NCBI RefSeq assembly: GCF_000374185.1
Contig: NZ_KB910518.1
Location: 532,667-596,666 of the forward strand
Length of the DNA stretch: 64,000 bases
Origin: Paenibacillus sp. HW567
GTDB taxonomy: Bacteria; Bacillota; Bacilli; Paenibacillales; Paenibacillaceae
Direction of reading: 5' to 3'
The notes beneath the pieces are model-generated. The model worked only from the letters and a program-made list of their open reading frames with translations, ran no database searches and was not told the DNA's origin. This document shows, piece after piece, positions 25,821 to 33,804 of this stretch. Both the position numbers and the translations under genes were made by a program. The stretch's first letter is position 1, and each line of letters starts with the position of its first letter.

Positions 25821-26285
25821 GGTTAGCTTTACTAGTAGATCGCCAGACTTTAAATATTGGAGTTCAAACGATTCTCCGCCAAATGGATCAGGGTTAAGAG
25901 ATCACGCCGCGGGCGTATCAGGCCCCATGAACAGAATTATCTCCTGATCGGAAGGGTCTGCCCATGTGTAAAGGACTGAGTCGCTCTTATTTCCACTGGA
26001 AGTCATTTTTCCGCAAGTGAACGGACTCAAGAGCCTTTAGAGGTGTACATTTACCAAAAAAACACCTTACAAAGAGGCGATAAGCGCGTTACGGTCCGTT
26101 CCCTTGGCTAAATGTATCTCTTTGGGGAAAATAAGGGCTTTACGGTCCGCAAGGAACAGGAGGATTGATACAACTAATCCCTCTCTCCGAACCAACAAAG
26201 GGCCGTCCTAAGCCACAGATTTAGAACGGATGCTGTACTATTAAATAAAAAGGGGGAATCCAGATGTTCCGCCTGAAAAACAGGC
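25821..26285. other. 465-bp region without recognised gene
   Basis: No ORF with coding character. On the plus strand a 26-codon frame (26264-26344) has a good RBS (AAGGGGGAATCCAG before ATG) and a basic product, antisense to the 3' end of the FTR1 gene. On the minus strand the region ends in a strong terminator, so a long 3' UTR or small RNA is possible. I could not match it to 6S RNA, tmRNA, SRP RNA or RNase P. Confidence 0.35.
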
Positions 26286-28529
26286 TTATCCGGTTGTACG
26301 CGATTTGCCGGATGCTCTGCCGCGCAGCAGCTCCCAGAGAATAAAGATCAGGATAAGAAGCTGTGGCACCAGTGTTTCCCAGGTCGGATACAAGCCCAGC
26401 CAGCCTACGGCTGGCAGTCCTCTCTCGGAATGTGCAGGCAGCTTGCCCGCCACCTGAAGCGCGTGGATACTCTCGCCAAGGAAGCGGAACACCAGATAAT
26501 AAATCAGCACGGTTGCTGTACGGAAGAAGGCGGAAATCGGCAATCTTGCACTTAGGGCGATAATGGCGTAAGCCAGGATGATGAGCACCACTAGCGCGCC
26601 GCCGATCCCGAGCAGGAGCTGAGAGACTGCAATTGAAGGAGCCATCCCTACATAGAAAATCGTTGTTTCCGCCCCTTCACGCAGAATCGCAATCAGAGCT
26701 ATGAAGAACAGCGACCACAGATTACCTCCAGCCAAAGCGCCATCGACCTGTCTGCCCACATAATTATTCCAGGCGGCAGTGCTCGACTTGCCATGCAGCC
26801 AGCGGCCGATGGTCAGCATCATCACCACGGCAACAAGCCCGGCAATGCCTTCAATCAGCTCGCGTGCTCCACCGGAAGCCGCTTTGGAGAGCGTAAGGCT
26901 CAGCAGGACAGCTAGCCCGATGCTGCCGGCAAGACCGGCTGCTGCACCGGACCAGACCCAGCGCTGTGTTTTGGGTGTGCCGTCTCGTTTAAGATAGGCC
27001 AGCAGGGCAGCGAGTACAAGGATAGCTTCCAGTCCCTCACGGAGCAGGATCAGTGCGGCATCCCAGGCCGTATAAGTTGTATCCCCGGCCAGCGGTGTCA
27101 GCTCGGCCAGCATATTGTCCATGGCCGAGAGCGCCTGTTCAAGCTTAGGCGGATTGGAGAGGAGGTCTCCCGTTACCGCTGCGCTTTCATTCTCAATATT
27201 GGCATAAACCTTGGGCGAAGCAATCTGTACCTGTCCCTCGGCCGAAGGCCAGACGGAGATGAATTGCTCCATAATTCCGGCCGCCCCGGCGCTGTCACCG
27301 GCCTTTGCGGCCGCCAAGGCTTTGTTCAGGTAGCCGATGAGTCCCTCGATGGTTGCAGGTTCAGTTGACACGTTCGCGGTATCAACCGCTTTGCCTGCGC
27401 TGTAATCCGCCAGCAGTGTATACAGCGCTTCCGCTTCCGCCAGCGCCGCATCCTCGCGCCGAGGCTCGGCCTGCAATGCGATGCGCAGCAGGCTCATCTT
27501 CGTCTCCAGCAGTCCGTAGACTGCCGGATTGTCCCCCCGGATGCCGCGCTCTACCGGCTTCCATCCGCTGACAACGGCGCGGTACGCTGCCGCCGCCGTT
27601 GTCCACTCGGCGCTGCGCGCCGCATCCCGCACGCGCTGCGCAGCGGGCAGCAGCTTCGCCGCCGCGTTCCGCCCGGCGGCGGCTGTATCCACGCCGCCCG
27701 TGCCGGAGGCGGCGTTCACATACGCGTCCACGCTTCTGGCGAGCGTGGACAGCGCGGTTTTGGCGGGCGTGCCGCCGCCCGCCGCCAGGGTCTTCGCCGC
27801 GTCTGCGAGCGCGGCGTCGACTTTGGCAGCCGGACCGGCGAGTGCCGGGTCCGGCGTGCCTTCGTTCGCGGTGCGCCACAGCGCCGCGAACGATTCCACA
27901 TCGGCGGCGGCCGCGTCCCAGCGGCCCTGGCCGGCTTCGACGAGCGCGCTGCCGACCGGCGGCAGCAGCTCGTCATGCGGCGGCCCTTCCGCCGCCGCGA
28001 TAGCTGCTGGCCTGCAGAGCAGCAGCAGGAACAGGCAGCCGAAGAGTACGGCTGCCTGCAAGCCCCGGCGCTTCGCCAGCCGGGGATGCCGCACCGCCCC
28101 CTGCTCCGGCGTGCCGCAATCCGCCGTCCCCATTGCTGAATGCTCATCCGGCTCTAAAAGCTTAAGCGGCGCGCCGCAATCCGCCGTCCCCATTGCTGAA
28201 TGCTCATCCGGCTCTATACGCTTAAGCGGCGAGCCGCAATCCGCCGTCCCCATTGCTGAATGCTCATCCAACTCTAAATGCTTAAGCGGCGCGCCGCAAT
28301 CCGCAGTTCGCATTGCTGAATGCTCATCCGGCTCTAAATGCTTAAGCGGCGCGCCGCAATCCGCCGTCCCCATTGCTGAATGCTCATCCAACTCTAAATG
28401 TTTAAACGGCGCGCCGCAATCCGCAGTTCGCATCATTGTACGCTCAACCAACTCCATACGCTTACGTTGCCCGCTGCAATCCGGAGCAGCTTGCGCCTTA
28501 CGTTCCTTGAACTGCAAAAATAATAACAT
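26286..28529 (-). CDS. efeU: FTR1-family iron permease (EfeU-like) with N-terminal repeat extension
   Basis: 747 residues from ATG 28529, which has AAGGAGG 6 bases upstream. Four parts. Residues ~15-155 form six to seven 20-residue repeats of the type TADCGAPLKHLEPDEHSAM. A hydrophobic signal/anchor follows (LQAAVLFGCLFLLLLCR). Next is a helical extracytoplasmic domain of ~300 residues, Ala-rich. Last is a seven-helix FTR1 permease with both iron motifs, LREGLEAILVLAALLAYL (REGLE) and AILREGAETTIFYVG (REGAE). Family members import iron with EfeO and EfeB, both encoded upstream. The repeat block ahead of the signal sequence is not a family feature, and it must be translated if the strong RBS is used. 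An internal start just before the signal is the alternative. Confidence 0.85.
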   Translation of the reverse strand: MLLFLQFKERKAQAAPDCSGQRKRMELVERTMMRTADCGAPFKHLELDEHSAMGTADCGAPLKHLEPDEHSAMRTADCGAPLKHLELDEHSAMGTADCGSPLKRIEPDEHSAMGTADCGAPLKLLEPDEHSAMGTADCGTPEQGAVRHPRLAKRRGLQAAVLFGCLFLLLLCRPAAIAAAEGPPHDELLPPVGSALVEAGQGRWDAAAADVESFAALWRTANEGTPDPALAGPAAKVDAALADAAKTLAAGGGTPAKTALSTLARSVDAYVNAASGTGGVDTAAAGRNAAAKLLPAAQRVRDAARSAEWTTAAAAYRAVVSGWKPVERGIRGDNPAVYGLLETKMSLLRIALQAEPRREDAALAEAEALYTLLADYSAGKAVDTANVSTEPATIEGLIGYLNKALAAAKAGDSAGAAGIMEQFISVWPSAEGQVQIASPKVYANIENESAAVTGDLLSNPPKLEQALSAMDNMLAELTPLAGDTTYTAWDAALILLREGLEAILVLAALLAYLKRDGTPKTQRWVWSGAAAGLAGSIGLAVLLSLTLSKAASGGARELIEGIAGLVAVVMMLTIGRWLHGKSSTAAWNNYVGRQVDGALAGGNLWSLFFIALIAILREGAETTIFYVGMAPSIAVSQLLLGIGGALVVLIILAYAIIALSARLPISAFFRTATVLIYYLVFRFLGESIHALQVAGKLPAHSERGLPAVGWLGLYPTWETLVPQLLILIFILWELLRGRASGKSRTTG
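28109..28500. repeat. 60-bp tandem repeat inside the 5' end of the FTR1 gene
   Basis: GCCGCAATCCGC-type unit starts recur at 28113, 28173, 28233, 28293, 28353, 28413 and (degenerate) 28473, exactly 60 bases apart. Most units carry the GGCGCGCC palindrome. The period keeps the minus-strand reading frame open as 20-residue repeats (key residues Asp-Cys-Gly, then Glu-His-Ser-Ala-Met). Confidence 0.93.
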
Positions 28530-28719
28530 CGGGGACCTCCTTTTAACTATAGCCAGGCAGCCGATCACGGATTGTTCCTAAATGATCTATTATTTCCTTA
28601 CTTGCCCGCTTTTTCGTATTTAGAAAATAATGATTTTTCTTTTTGTAATGAAGTAAGGTGTACACACAACTAGGAAAAAGAAGCCCAAAGTTAATCCGCT
28701 GAAGGACGAAATTGCCCGG

Positions 28720-29335
28720 AAACAACGGCAAAAATGCCGTTGTCCAAGCCCTCGCGCCCGTCCAACCCCGCAACAACGGCAAAAATGCCGTTGTCCAAGC
28801 CCCCGAGCCCGTCTAACCCCGCAACAACGGCAAAAATGCCGTTGTCCGAGCCCGCGCGCCCGTCTGACCCTGCAACAACGGCAAAAATGCCGTTGTCCAA
28901 GCCCGCGCGCCCGTCTAACCCCGCAACAACGGCAAAAATGCCGTTGTCCGAGCCCCCGAGCCCGTCCAACCCCGCAACAACGGCAAAAATGCCGTTGTCC
29001 AAGCCCGCGCGCCCGTCTAGCCCCGCAACAACGGCAAAAATGCCGTTGTCCGAGCCCCCAAGCCCGTCTGACCCCGCAACAACGGCAAAAATGCCGTTGT
29101 CCAAGCCCGCGCGCCCGTCTAACCCCGCAACAACGGCAAAAATGCCGTTGTCCGAGCCCCCAAGCCCGTCTGACCCCGCAACAACGGCAAAATGCCGTTG
29201 TCCAAGCCCGCGCGCCCGTCTAACCCCGCAACAACGGCAAAAATGCCGTTGTCCGAGCCCCCAAGCCCGTCTGACCCCGCAACAACGGCAAAAATGCCGT
29301 TGTCTAAGCCCACGCGCTCAACAAACCCCGCGCCG
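28720..29335. repeat. Twelve tandem copies of a 51-bp palindrome-containing repeat (array B)
   Basis: AACGGC cores lie at 28724, 28775, 28826, 28877, 28928, 28979, 29030, 29081, 29132, 29183, 29233 and 29284: steps of 51 except one 50-base step, where the A5 run has lost one A. The core is AACGGCAAAAATGCCGTT. From 28979 the spacers alternate between two types, giving a 102-base higher-order period. The one-base deletion breaks any long reading frame, so the array is best seen as non-coding. It lies between efeB and efeU. Confidence 0.95.
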
Positions 29336-29350
29336 TTTCCCCACCGCTTC

Positions 29351-30640
29351 TCAGCCCAGCAGCCCCTCCCCGATATAGCCGCCTTCGCGGACGCCGGGGA
29401 AGCAGGCAAACACCGCGCTGCCGGTGTGGACCATATATTCGTTCAGCCGGTCGTTCTTGGCGAGCCGCTGCTGGATACTTACGAACTGCTTCACTAGATC
29501 CTTCTGGAAGCTGATGAACAAGAGACCTGCATCCAGTTGTCCTGTGGTCAGGTCCATTCCGCTGGAATAGGAGTAGGAGCGGCGGAGTATTTTTACCGTA
29601 CCGTCGCCATGTGCGAGGGCGGAATGGGAGTCGGGTGGGATGACCGGTTTGCCTGCTGAGTCTGCTGCCTCCAGGTTCAGCTTGGCGAATTCGTCGGTAG
29701 CTCCAATGGGAGCGCCGCTCTGCCGGTGCCGCCCGAAGGTGGATTCCTGATCGCTCAATGTGGACCGGTCCCACACCTCAATGCGCAGCCGCACGCGGCG
29801 CACGGCCATGTAAGTGCCGCCGTTCATCCAGGCGGGGCCTTCGCTCCCGCTCCAGACAACCTTGCGCATCTCGGCATCGTCCGTGACGTCCGGGTTGCCT
29901 GTGCCGTCCTTGAAGCCAAGCAGATTGCGCGGCGTGGCCCCTTTAGGGTCGGCAGCGCCTGTACGCTGGAAGCCTTCCTGCGTCCAGCGCAGCACGGCTG
30001 TGCCGCGGGCGATGCGGGCGAGATTGCGGATGGCATGGAATGCCACCTGCAGATCATCGGCGCAGGCCTGCACACAGAGATCGCCGCCGGACCACTGCGG
30101 CTCCAGGCTGTCTCCCGCGAATGCCGGGAGATCGGAAAGTGTGGACGGACGCTGCGAAGCCAGCCCGAACCGTCCGTCAAAAAAACCTGGCCCCACCCCA
30201 AAGGTCAGCGTGCACTTGGACGGGGTAAGTCCATCCGCTTCCCCTGTGTCCGAAGGAGGGAGATTAGGGTTATCGTTGACGCTGCCGATCAGGCTGCCGG
30301 AGGTTAAAGCTGCGGCGGCTGTAGTCCATGCTTGCAGCAGCTTTTTCACATCTGCCAGCTTCGTTGCAGTGAGGTCAAACGCTGCGAAGCAGAGAAAATT
30401 TTGTGCGGGTGTCAGAATACCCGCCTGATGAGTGCCGTAGAACGGAAGGCTGTCAGCACCCGAAGCTTGCGGAGGCGCTGCCGCCTGTCCTGCCGCCAGA
30501 ATACCGCCCACGCTTCCGCCGCCCAGCAGCAGCCCGAGGCCTGAGGCGCCGGTAAGCCGCAGCATCTCGCGGCGGCTTAGTTTGTGATCAAAGATTCCAG
30601 TGCTCTTGTTGTCGTCCTTAAGAAGAGGCTTCTTTTTCAT
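29351..30640 (-). CDS. efeB: Deferrochelatase/DyP-type heme peroxidase, Tat-exported
   Basis: 429 residues. A twin-arginine signal SRREMLRLTGASGLG with hydrophobic core leads the protein. The DyP signature GFKDGTGNPD is near residue 230, and the proximal heme region includes ARGTAVLRW and DAGLLFISFQKD. EfeB oxidises or extracts iron from heme outside the membrane for the EfeUOB system. ATG 30640 has GGAG 10 bases upstream; a GTG at 30649 overlaps the efeO stop (GTGA) and is an alternative. Downstream, array B intervenes before efeU. Confidence 0.92.
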   Translation of the reverse strand: MKKKPLLKDDNKSTGIFDHKLSRREMLRLTGASGLGLLLGGGSVGGILAAGQAAAPPQASGADSLPFYGTHQAGILTPAQNFLCFAAFDLTATKLADVKKLLQAWTTAAAALTSGSLIGSVNDNPNLPPSDTGEADGLTPSKCTLTFGVGPGFFDGRFGLASQRPSTLSDLPAFAGDSLEPQWSGGDLCVQACADDLQVAFHAIRNLARIARGTAVLRWTQEGFQRTGAADPKGATPRNLLGFKDGTGNPDVTDDAEMRKVVWSGSEGPAWMNGGTYMAVRRVRLRIEVWDRSTLSDQESTFGRHRQSGAPIGATDEFAKLNLEAADSAGKPVIPPDSHSALAHGDGTVKILRRSYSYSSGMDLTTGQLDAGLLFISFQKDLVKQFVSIQQRLAKNDRLNEYMVHTGSAVFACFPGVREGGYIGEGLLG

Positions 30641-30645
30641 CCCGG

Positions 30646-31533
30646 TCACACTCCTAGAATAGTCCCCATATTGGACAACGGCTCAGCCAAAGCATCCAGA
30701 TTCTGGCTTAATGTACGCACTTGGTCTTCCTTCAGCGTTTCATAGGACACATAACCATCCCCGGATTTAAATGGGGCCAGCTCAGTCAGCAGCGCATCGA
30801 ACCGTTCCCCGATGGTCTTTTCCAGCTCGGGATCTTTTTTTGCCAGTTCAGGCTTCAGCAGCTCATAAATTTTTTGCGCCCCTTCCACATTGGCCACAAA
30901 ATCATACAGGTCCGTATGAGAGTAACGTTCTTCCTCACCGGTTACTTTGGAGGAAGAGACCTCGTTCAGCAGCTCTACTGCACCAGTAACGAGCAGGCTG
31001 GCGTCAATTTCCACAGTCTCCACCTTGGCCCGCAGCAGTTGTGCATCCTTCAGCAGCTTATCCGCTACATCGGACATGCCTTCTGTAGTGTTGTTTTGCC
31101 ACAGCGCCTGTTCAATCTTATGGAAGCCGCGCCATTCGGCCGGATCTACATCATTTTCGCGGGCATCAATATTGGGGTCCAGATCTCCAAGCGCTTCGGC
31201 AATGGGTTCAATCCGTTCATAGTGCATGCGGGCCGGGGCATAGAGTGCCTTGGCTTCATCAAGCTTGCCTGCTTTTACAGCAGTGGTGAAGGCTTCGGTT
31301 TGTTTGACGAACTCGTCGCTTTGCTGGGTGGCATAGGCGCGGTATTGTTCGATTGCGGCTGTGAAGTCAGCGGCGGGAGCGGTATTGGCACTGCCCTCGG
31401 TAGCAACCGGAGCACTCGTCACGGCACCGGCACTTTCTGAGTTGCCACCTTTATTGTTGGTATTGCCCGCACATCCGGTGAACAGAATCGAAGCCGCAAG
31501 CAGACCGGCAGGAACAGCATAACTAAATTTCAC
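30646..31533 (-). CDS. efeO: EfeO-type (imelysin/M75) iron-binding lipoprotein
   Basis: 295 residues. A lipoprotein signal ends at LFTGCAGN, followed by a Ser/Thr/Ala-rich linker and an all-helical M75 domain (residues ~60-290) including EWRGFHKIEQALW, the family's HxxE-type site. No cupredoxin domain, so it is the M75-only form. First gene of a minus-strand efeO-efeB-efeU operon; a Fur box and promoter lie immediately upstream. Confidence 0.9.
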   Translation of the reverse strand: MKFSYAVPAGLLAASILFTGCAGNTNNKGGNSESAGAVTSAPVATEGSANTAPAADFTAAIEQYRAYATQQSDEFVKQTEAFTTAVKAGKLDEAKALYAPARMHYERIEPIAEALGDLDPNIDARENDVDPAEWRGFHKIEQALWQNNTTEGMSDVADKLLKDAQLLRAKVETVEIDASLLVTGAVELLNEVSSSKVTGEEERYSHTDLYDFVANVEGAQKIYELLKPELAKKDPELEKTIGERFDALLTELAPFKSGDGYVSYETLKEDQVRTLSQNLDALAEPLSNMGTILGV

Positions 31534-31563
31534 TAAAAAACACCCCTTTTTTGTGTATGTAAA

Positions 31564-31578
31564 TGATAATCGTTATCA
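31564..31578. promoter_or_regulatory. Fur box upstream of efeO
   Basis: TGATAATCGTTATCA fits the 7-1-7 TGATAAT-N-ATTATCA dyad of Bacillus-type Fur with one mismatch. It lies between the predicted promoter (31591-31619, minus strand) and efeO. Confidence 0.85.
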
Positions 31579-31590
31579 ATTATAGGATTT

Positions 31591-31619
31591 ATCATAAATG
31601 CCCGTACATAGGCTGTCAA
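31591..31619 (-). promoter_or_regulatory. Sigma-A promoter of the efeOBU operon
   Basis: On the minus strand TTGACA (31619-31614), 17 bases, TATGAT (31596-31591). The Fur box follows at ~+5 to +20, a position suited to repression. Confidence 0.75.
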
Positions 31620-31657
31620 CACAAAAATGTGATTTATATCATAGCTATACCGGCGCA

Positions 31658-31683
31658 ACAAAAAACCTCCCATAATCGGGAGG
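31658..31683 (-). terminator. Terminator of the LacI-family gene
   Basis: On the minus strand CCTCCCG-ATTAT-GGGAGG is followed by TTTTTT. It lies 133 bases after the LacI-family gene. Confidence 0.75.
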
Positions 31684-31815
31684 CTGCATCACAACTGATA
31701 CCGCTGCTTAGCTGAAAAACTAGCTGAATTTGATCATACTCTGGCATTCAATGGCATGAGCAGCCATTACCGGCAGGCAGTGCCGGGGTTTACGGCAACG
31801 GTGTAATTCATCCGC

Positions 31816-32793
31816 TTAAACTGTAGACCGCTCGATGATCCGATGCTCCAGCTTACGGTATACCGGGCAATGGCTGCCGCCGTTAATCTGCTCATGGAAC
31901 ATGCGGAAGGCAGCCGCCCCCATCTCATAGAGCTGATTGTCAATCGTAGTGATTTCCAGCAGCCGTCCGATCGGCTGGTTGTCGATACCCATCACCGCCA
32001 GATCCCCCGGGATGCTCATGCCGTGCTTGCGGGCTTCAATGATAAGACCTGCGGCGATATGGTCGCCGGCAACCATCATCGCCTCCGGCCGTTCAGGCAT
32101 TGTTAGCAACTGCTGTGCTATTGCCGCTCCGCTCTCCTCATTCACACAGTCAAAGATCATCCATTCTTCATGGAAGGGCAGACGTTTTTCAGCAAGGAAC
32201 TCATGATAAGCGGACTGGCGAAAAGAAGAGCTGCTGCCGTTCTGTCTGCCGTCACAGTAGCCAATTTTGCGGTGTCCCTTGTCGTACAAATACTGCAGGC
32301 CATGACGGAAAGCGGCATAATGCTCAGTATATACGGAAGAGTAGCCGTGTTTTCCGCTATTTTGGCAGGTCACAATCGGCCCGTAAACAGTATATTCTGC
32401 GATGATCTCAGGCGTTAGCGCTGTTGAGACGATGACCACACCGTCAATCTCCTTGTTGCGCAGCATGTCCAGCACCTTAAGCTCCTCTTCGCGGGAATAG
32501 TTCGTCTGGCACACAATCAGCCGGTACTGGGCAATCAGCGCCTCATGGGCCAGCCCTTCCATCACAATCGAGAAGTAAAAAGAATTGATATAGGGAAGAA
32601 TCACCGCAACCGCTCCGGTGCGGCCAGTGATCAGATGAACGGCGTTCATGTTGCGCGTATACTTCAATTGTTCTATAGTTTCTAGGACAACGGCCCTTTT
32701 GTTGCTGCTGACATAAGGATGGTTATTCAGCACGCGTGATACGGTGGTTACGGAAACCCCGGCAATGCGGGCGATTTCTTTAATGTTGGCCAT
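31816..32793 (-). CDS. LacI-family transcriptional regulator
   Basis: 325 residues. N-terminal LacI HTH with NIKEIARIAGVSVTTVSRVL and hinge helix YTRNMNAVHLITGRT, then a periplasmic-binding-protein-like sugar sensor (VAVILPYINSFYFSIVMEGL; AVMGIDNQPIGRLLEITTID). AGGAGG lies upstream of the ATG. It is monocistronic; no sugar operon is adjacent, so its targets must lie elsewhere. Confidence 0.9.
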   Translation of the reverse strand: MANIKEIARIAGVSVTTVSRVLNNHPYVSSNKRAVVLETIEQLKYTRNMNAVHLITGRTGAVAVILPYINSFYFSIVMEGLAHEALIAQYRLIVCQTNYSREEELKVLDMLRNKEIDGVVIVSTALTPEIIAEYTVYGPIVTCQNSGKHGYSSVYTEHYAAFRHGLQYLYDKGHRKIGYCDGRQNGSSSSFRQSAYHEFLAEKRLPFHEEWMIFDCVNEESGAAIAQQLLTMPERPEAMMVAGDHIAAGLIIEARKHGMSIPGDLAVMGIDNQPIGRLLEITTIDNQLYEMGAAAFRMFHEQINGGSHCPVYRKLEHRIIERSTV

Positions 32794-32904
32794 CGGCGGC
32801 GGCGCCTCCTGGTGCAGTAATGATATGGCTTTATTTTACCACACTGCCCTTTGGGAAACTCTCACAATAAAAAGCTTGCTATGGAATCCATTTCATAAAA
32901 TACA

Positions 32905-33003
32905 CTGAAGGTGCAGCAGCATTACCGGACTAAACCGGCGTAACCGAGAAGGGCGTGACGGACCGGTAAGCTGCGCTTGAATACCGCCGGAAGGCGGTTT
33001 TTT
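32905..33003 (+). ncRNA. Putative structured RNA with intrinsic terminator
   Basis: GCAGC (about 32913) and GCTGC (about 32970) enclose TTACCGG/CCGGTAA, with an inner CCGG hairpin, forming a closed branched fold. It is followed 10 bases later by ACCGCC-GGAA-GGCGGT-TTTTTTT (32983-33004). A weak TTGCTA-N17-AATACA promoter precedes it. No coding frame. It lies between the divergent LacI gene and gerE; family unknown. Confidence 0.4.
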
Positions 33004-33067
33004 TGCTGTATATGCCTGATGAAATGCTCCGCCTCCAGCCTCCGCCCATTTTCATGCGGTGACCGCA

Positions 33068-33095
33068 CCATTGACATTCCCTCTACATAGTATGA
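33068..33095 (+). promoter_or_regulatory. Candidate sigma-K promoter of gerE
   Basis: CATAGTATGA at 33086 resembles the sigma-K -10 consensus CATANNNTA with one mismatch, and CACC at 33068 lies at the right distance for the -35. gerE is sigma-K dependent in Bacillus. Confidence 0.45.
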
Positions 33096-33157
33096 TTTGA
33101 CTGTATCCCTTTACCTTGTTATACCAAACAAACCCAGGGCAAGGAGGGGTGACACCA

Positions 33158-33382
33158 TTGAAGGGGAACGAACATCACAGCAAATTCCTGTTGACGCATC
33201 GCGAGCGCGAAGTATTCGAGCTTCTTGTACAGGACAAAACAACACGGGATATTGCCGGATTGTTATTCATCAGTGAAAAAACCGTCCGCAACCACATCTC
33301 CAACGTCATGCAAAAATTAAACGTAAAAGGCCGTTCGCAAGCGGTTGTCGAGCTGATTAAGCTTGGGGAGCTGAAAATTTAG
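33158..33382 (+). CDS. gerE: Spore coat transcriptional regulator GerE
   Basis: 74 residues, the same length as B. subtilis GerE as I recall it. The LuxR-type helix-turn-helix LLTHREREVFELLVQDKTT, FISEKTVRNHISNVMQKLNV and KGRSQAVVELIKLGEL is almost unchanged. TTG 33158 is chosen because AAGGAGGGG ends 8 bases upstream and it gives the canonical length; the frame is open from 33116. GerE acts in the mother cell late in sporulation on coat genes. Part of its 3' end is duplicated at 37463. Confidence 0.93.
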   Translation: MKGNEHHSKFLLTHREREVFELLVQDKTTRDIAGLLFISEKTVRNHISNVMQKLNVKGRSQAVVELIKLGELKI

Positions 33383-33411
33383 CTGCCGTGCTTCGGAGTG
33401 ACGCGTTTAAG

Positions 33412-33447
33412 CCTTCTTTTGCCCCTTGGGGCGAGGGGAGGTTTTTT
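33412..33447 (+). terminator. Terminator of gerE
   Basis: CCTTCTTTTGCCCC (33412-33425) pairs fully, with several G-U pairs, with GGGGCGAGGGGAGG (33428-33441), then six T. Near-copies occur at 36738-36767 (no T-run) and 43097-43131. Confidence 0.85.
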
Positions 33448-33630
33448 GTTGCGGGGAAAAATTTTAAACGTCTAATTTTTATGTTGAATTGTCATGGTAT
33501 CGAAGTTCACCTTACATATGGCTCTTATCATAAAAACAATATGCTTAAGAATAATGGAAGTGAGTACGGTGATTGCCATTATATGGTACAGTGTGGTTAG
33601 TAAGGCCTAGCTTCAAATGGAGGAAAAAAC

Positions 33631-33804
33631 GTGTCATCCCCTTTAACAGAAAAGGTTCTGCAAGCAGATACCGCACGGGAGATCAACAGGGATTTATCCG
33701 TTGGTCTCTTTGCTGTGGAGACTGAAATAAATGTCACATCGCAATCTCCTCATGTGTTATATCTATATGAATTGCAGAAAGGAGATCAACGTGGATTCTA
33801 TTGA
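33631..33804 (+). CDS. Small 57-residue protein ahead of the ECF sigma factor
   Basis: GTG 33631 follows GGAGG by 8 bases and opens a 57-codon frame ending at 33804, overlapping the sigma start by 14 bases. The product is acidic, without TM or Cys motifs. The RBS and the overlap suggest translational coupling; homology is unknown, and a chance frame cannot be excluded. Confidence 0.4.
   Translation: MSSPLTEKVLQADTAREINRDLSVGLFAVETEINVTSQSPHVLYLYELQKGDQRGFY

Noticed and set aside
25900-26100. 6S RNA, tmRNA, SRP RNA or RNase P RNA in the efeU-nag gap
   Set aside because: No tRNA-like end, SRP GGAAG-type loop, RNase P core or convincing long 6S bubble was found by eye.
27529-28581. 350-codon plus-strand frame opposite the FTR1 gene
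   Set aside because: It is antisense to the Ala-rich domain and the 60-bp repeats; the minus-strand frame has the RBS, the signal sequence and the FTR1 motifs.
28734-29378. Repeat proteins on either strand of array B
   Set aside because: No RBS; the one-base deletion at the 29183 unit breaks both strands' frames; the related array A codes for different residues, so no protein is conserved.
33388-33600. 70-codon frame after gerE
   Set aside because: It runs through the gerE terminator, has no RBS and no conserved features.
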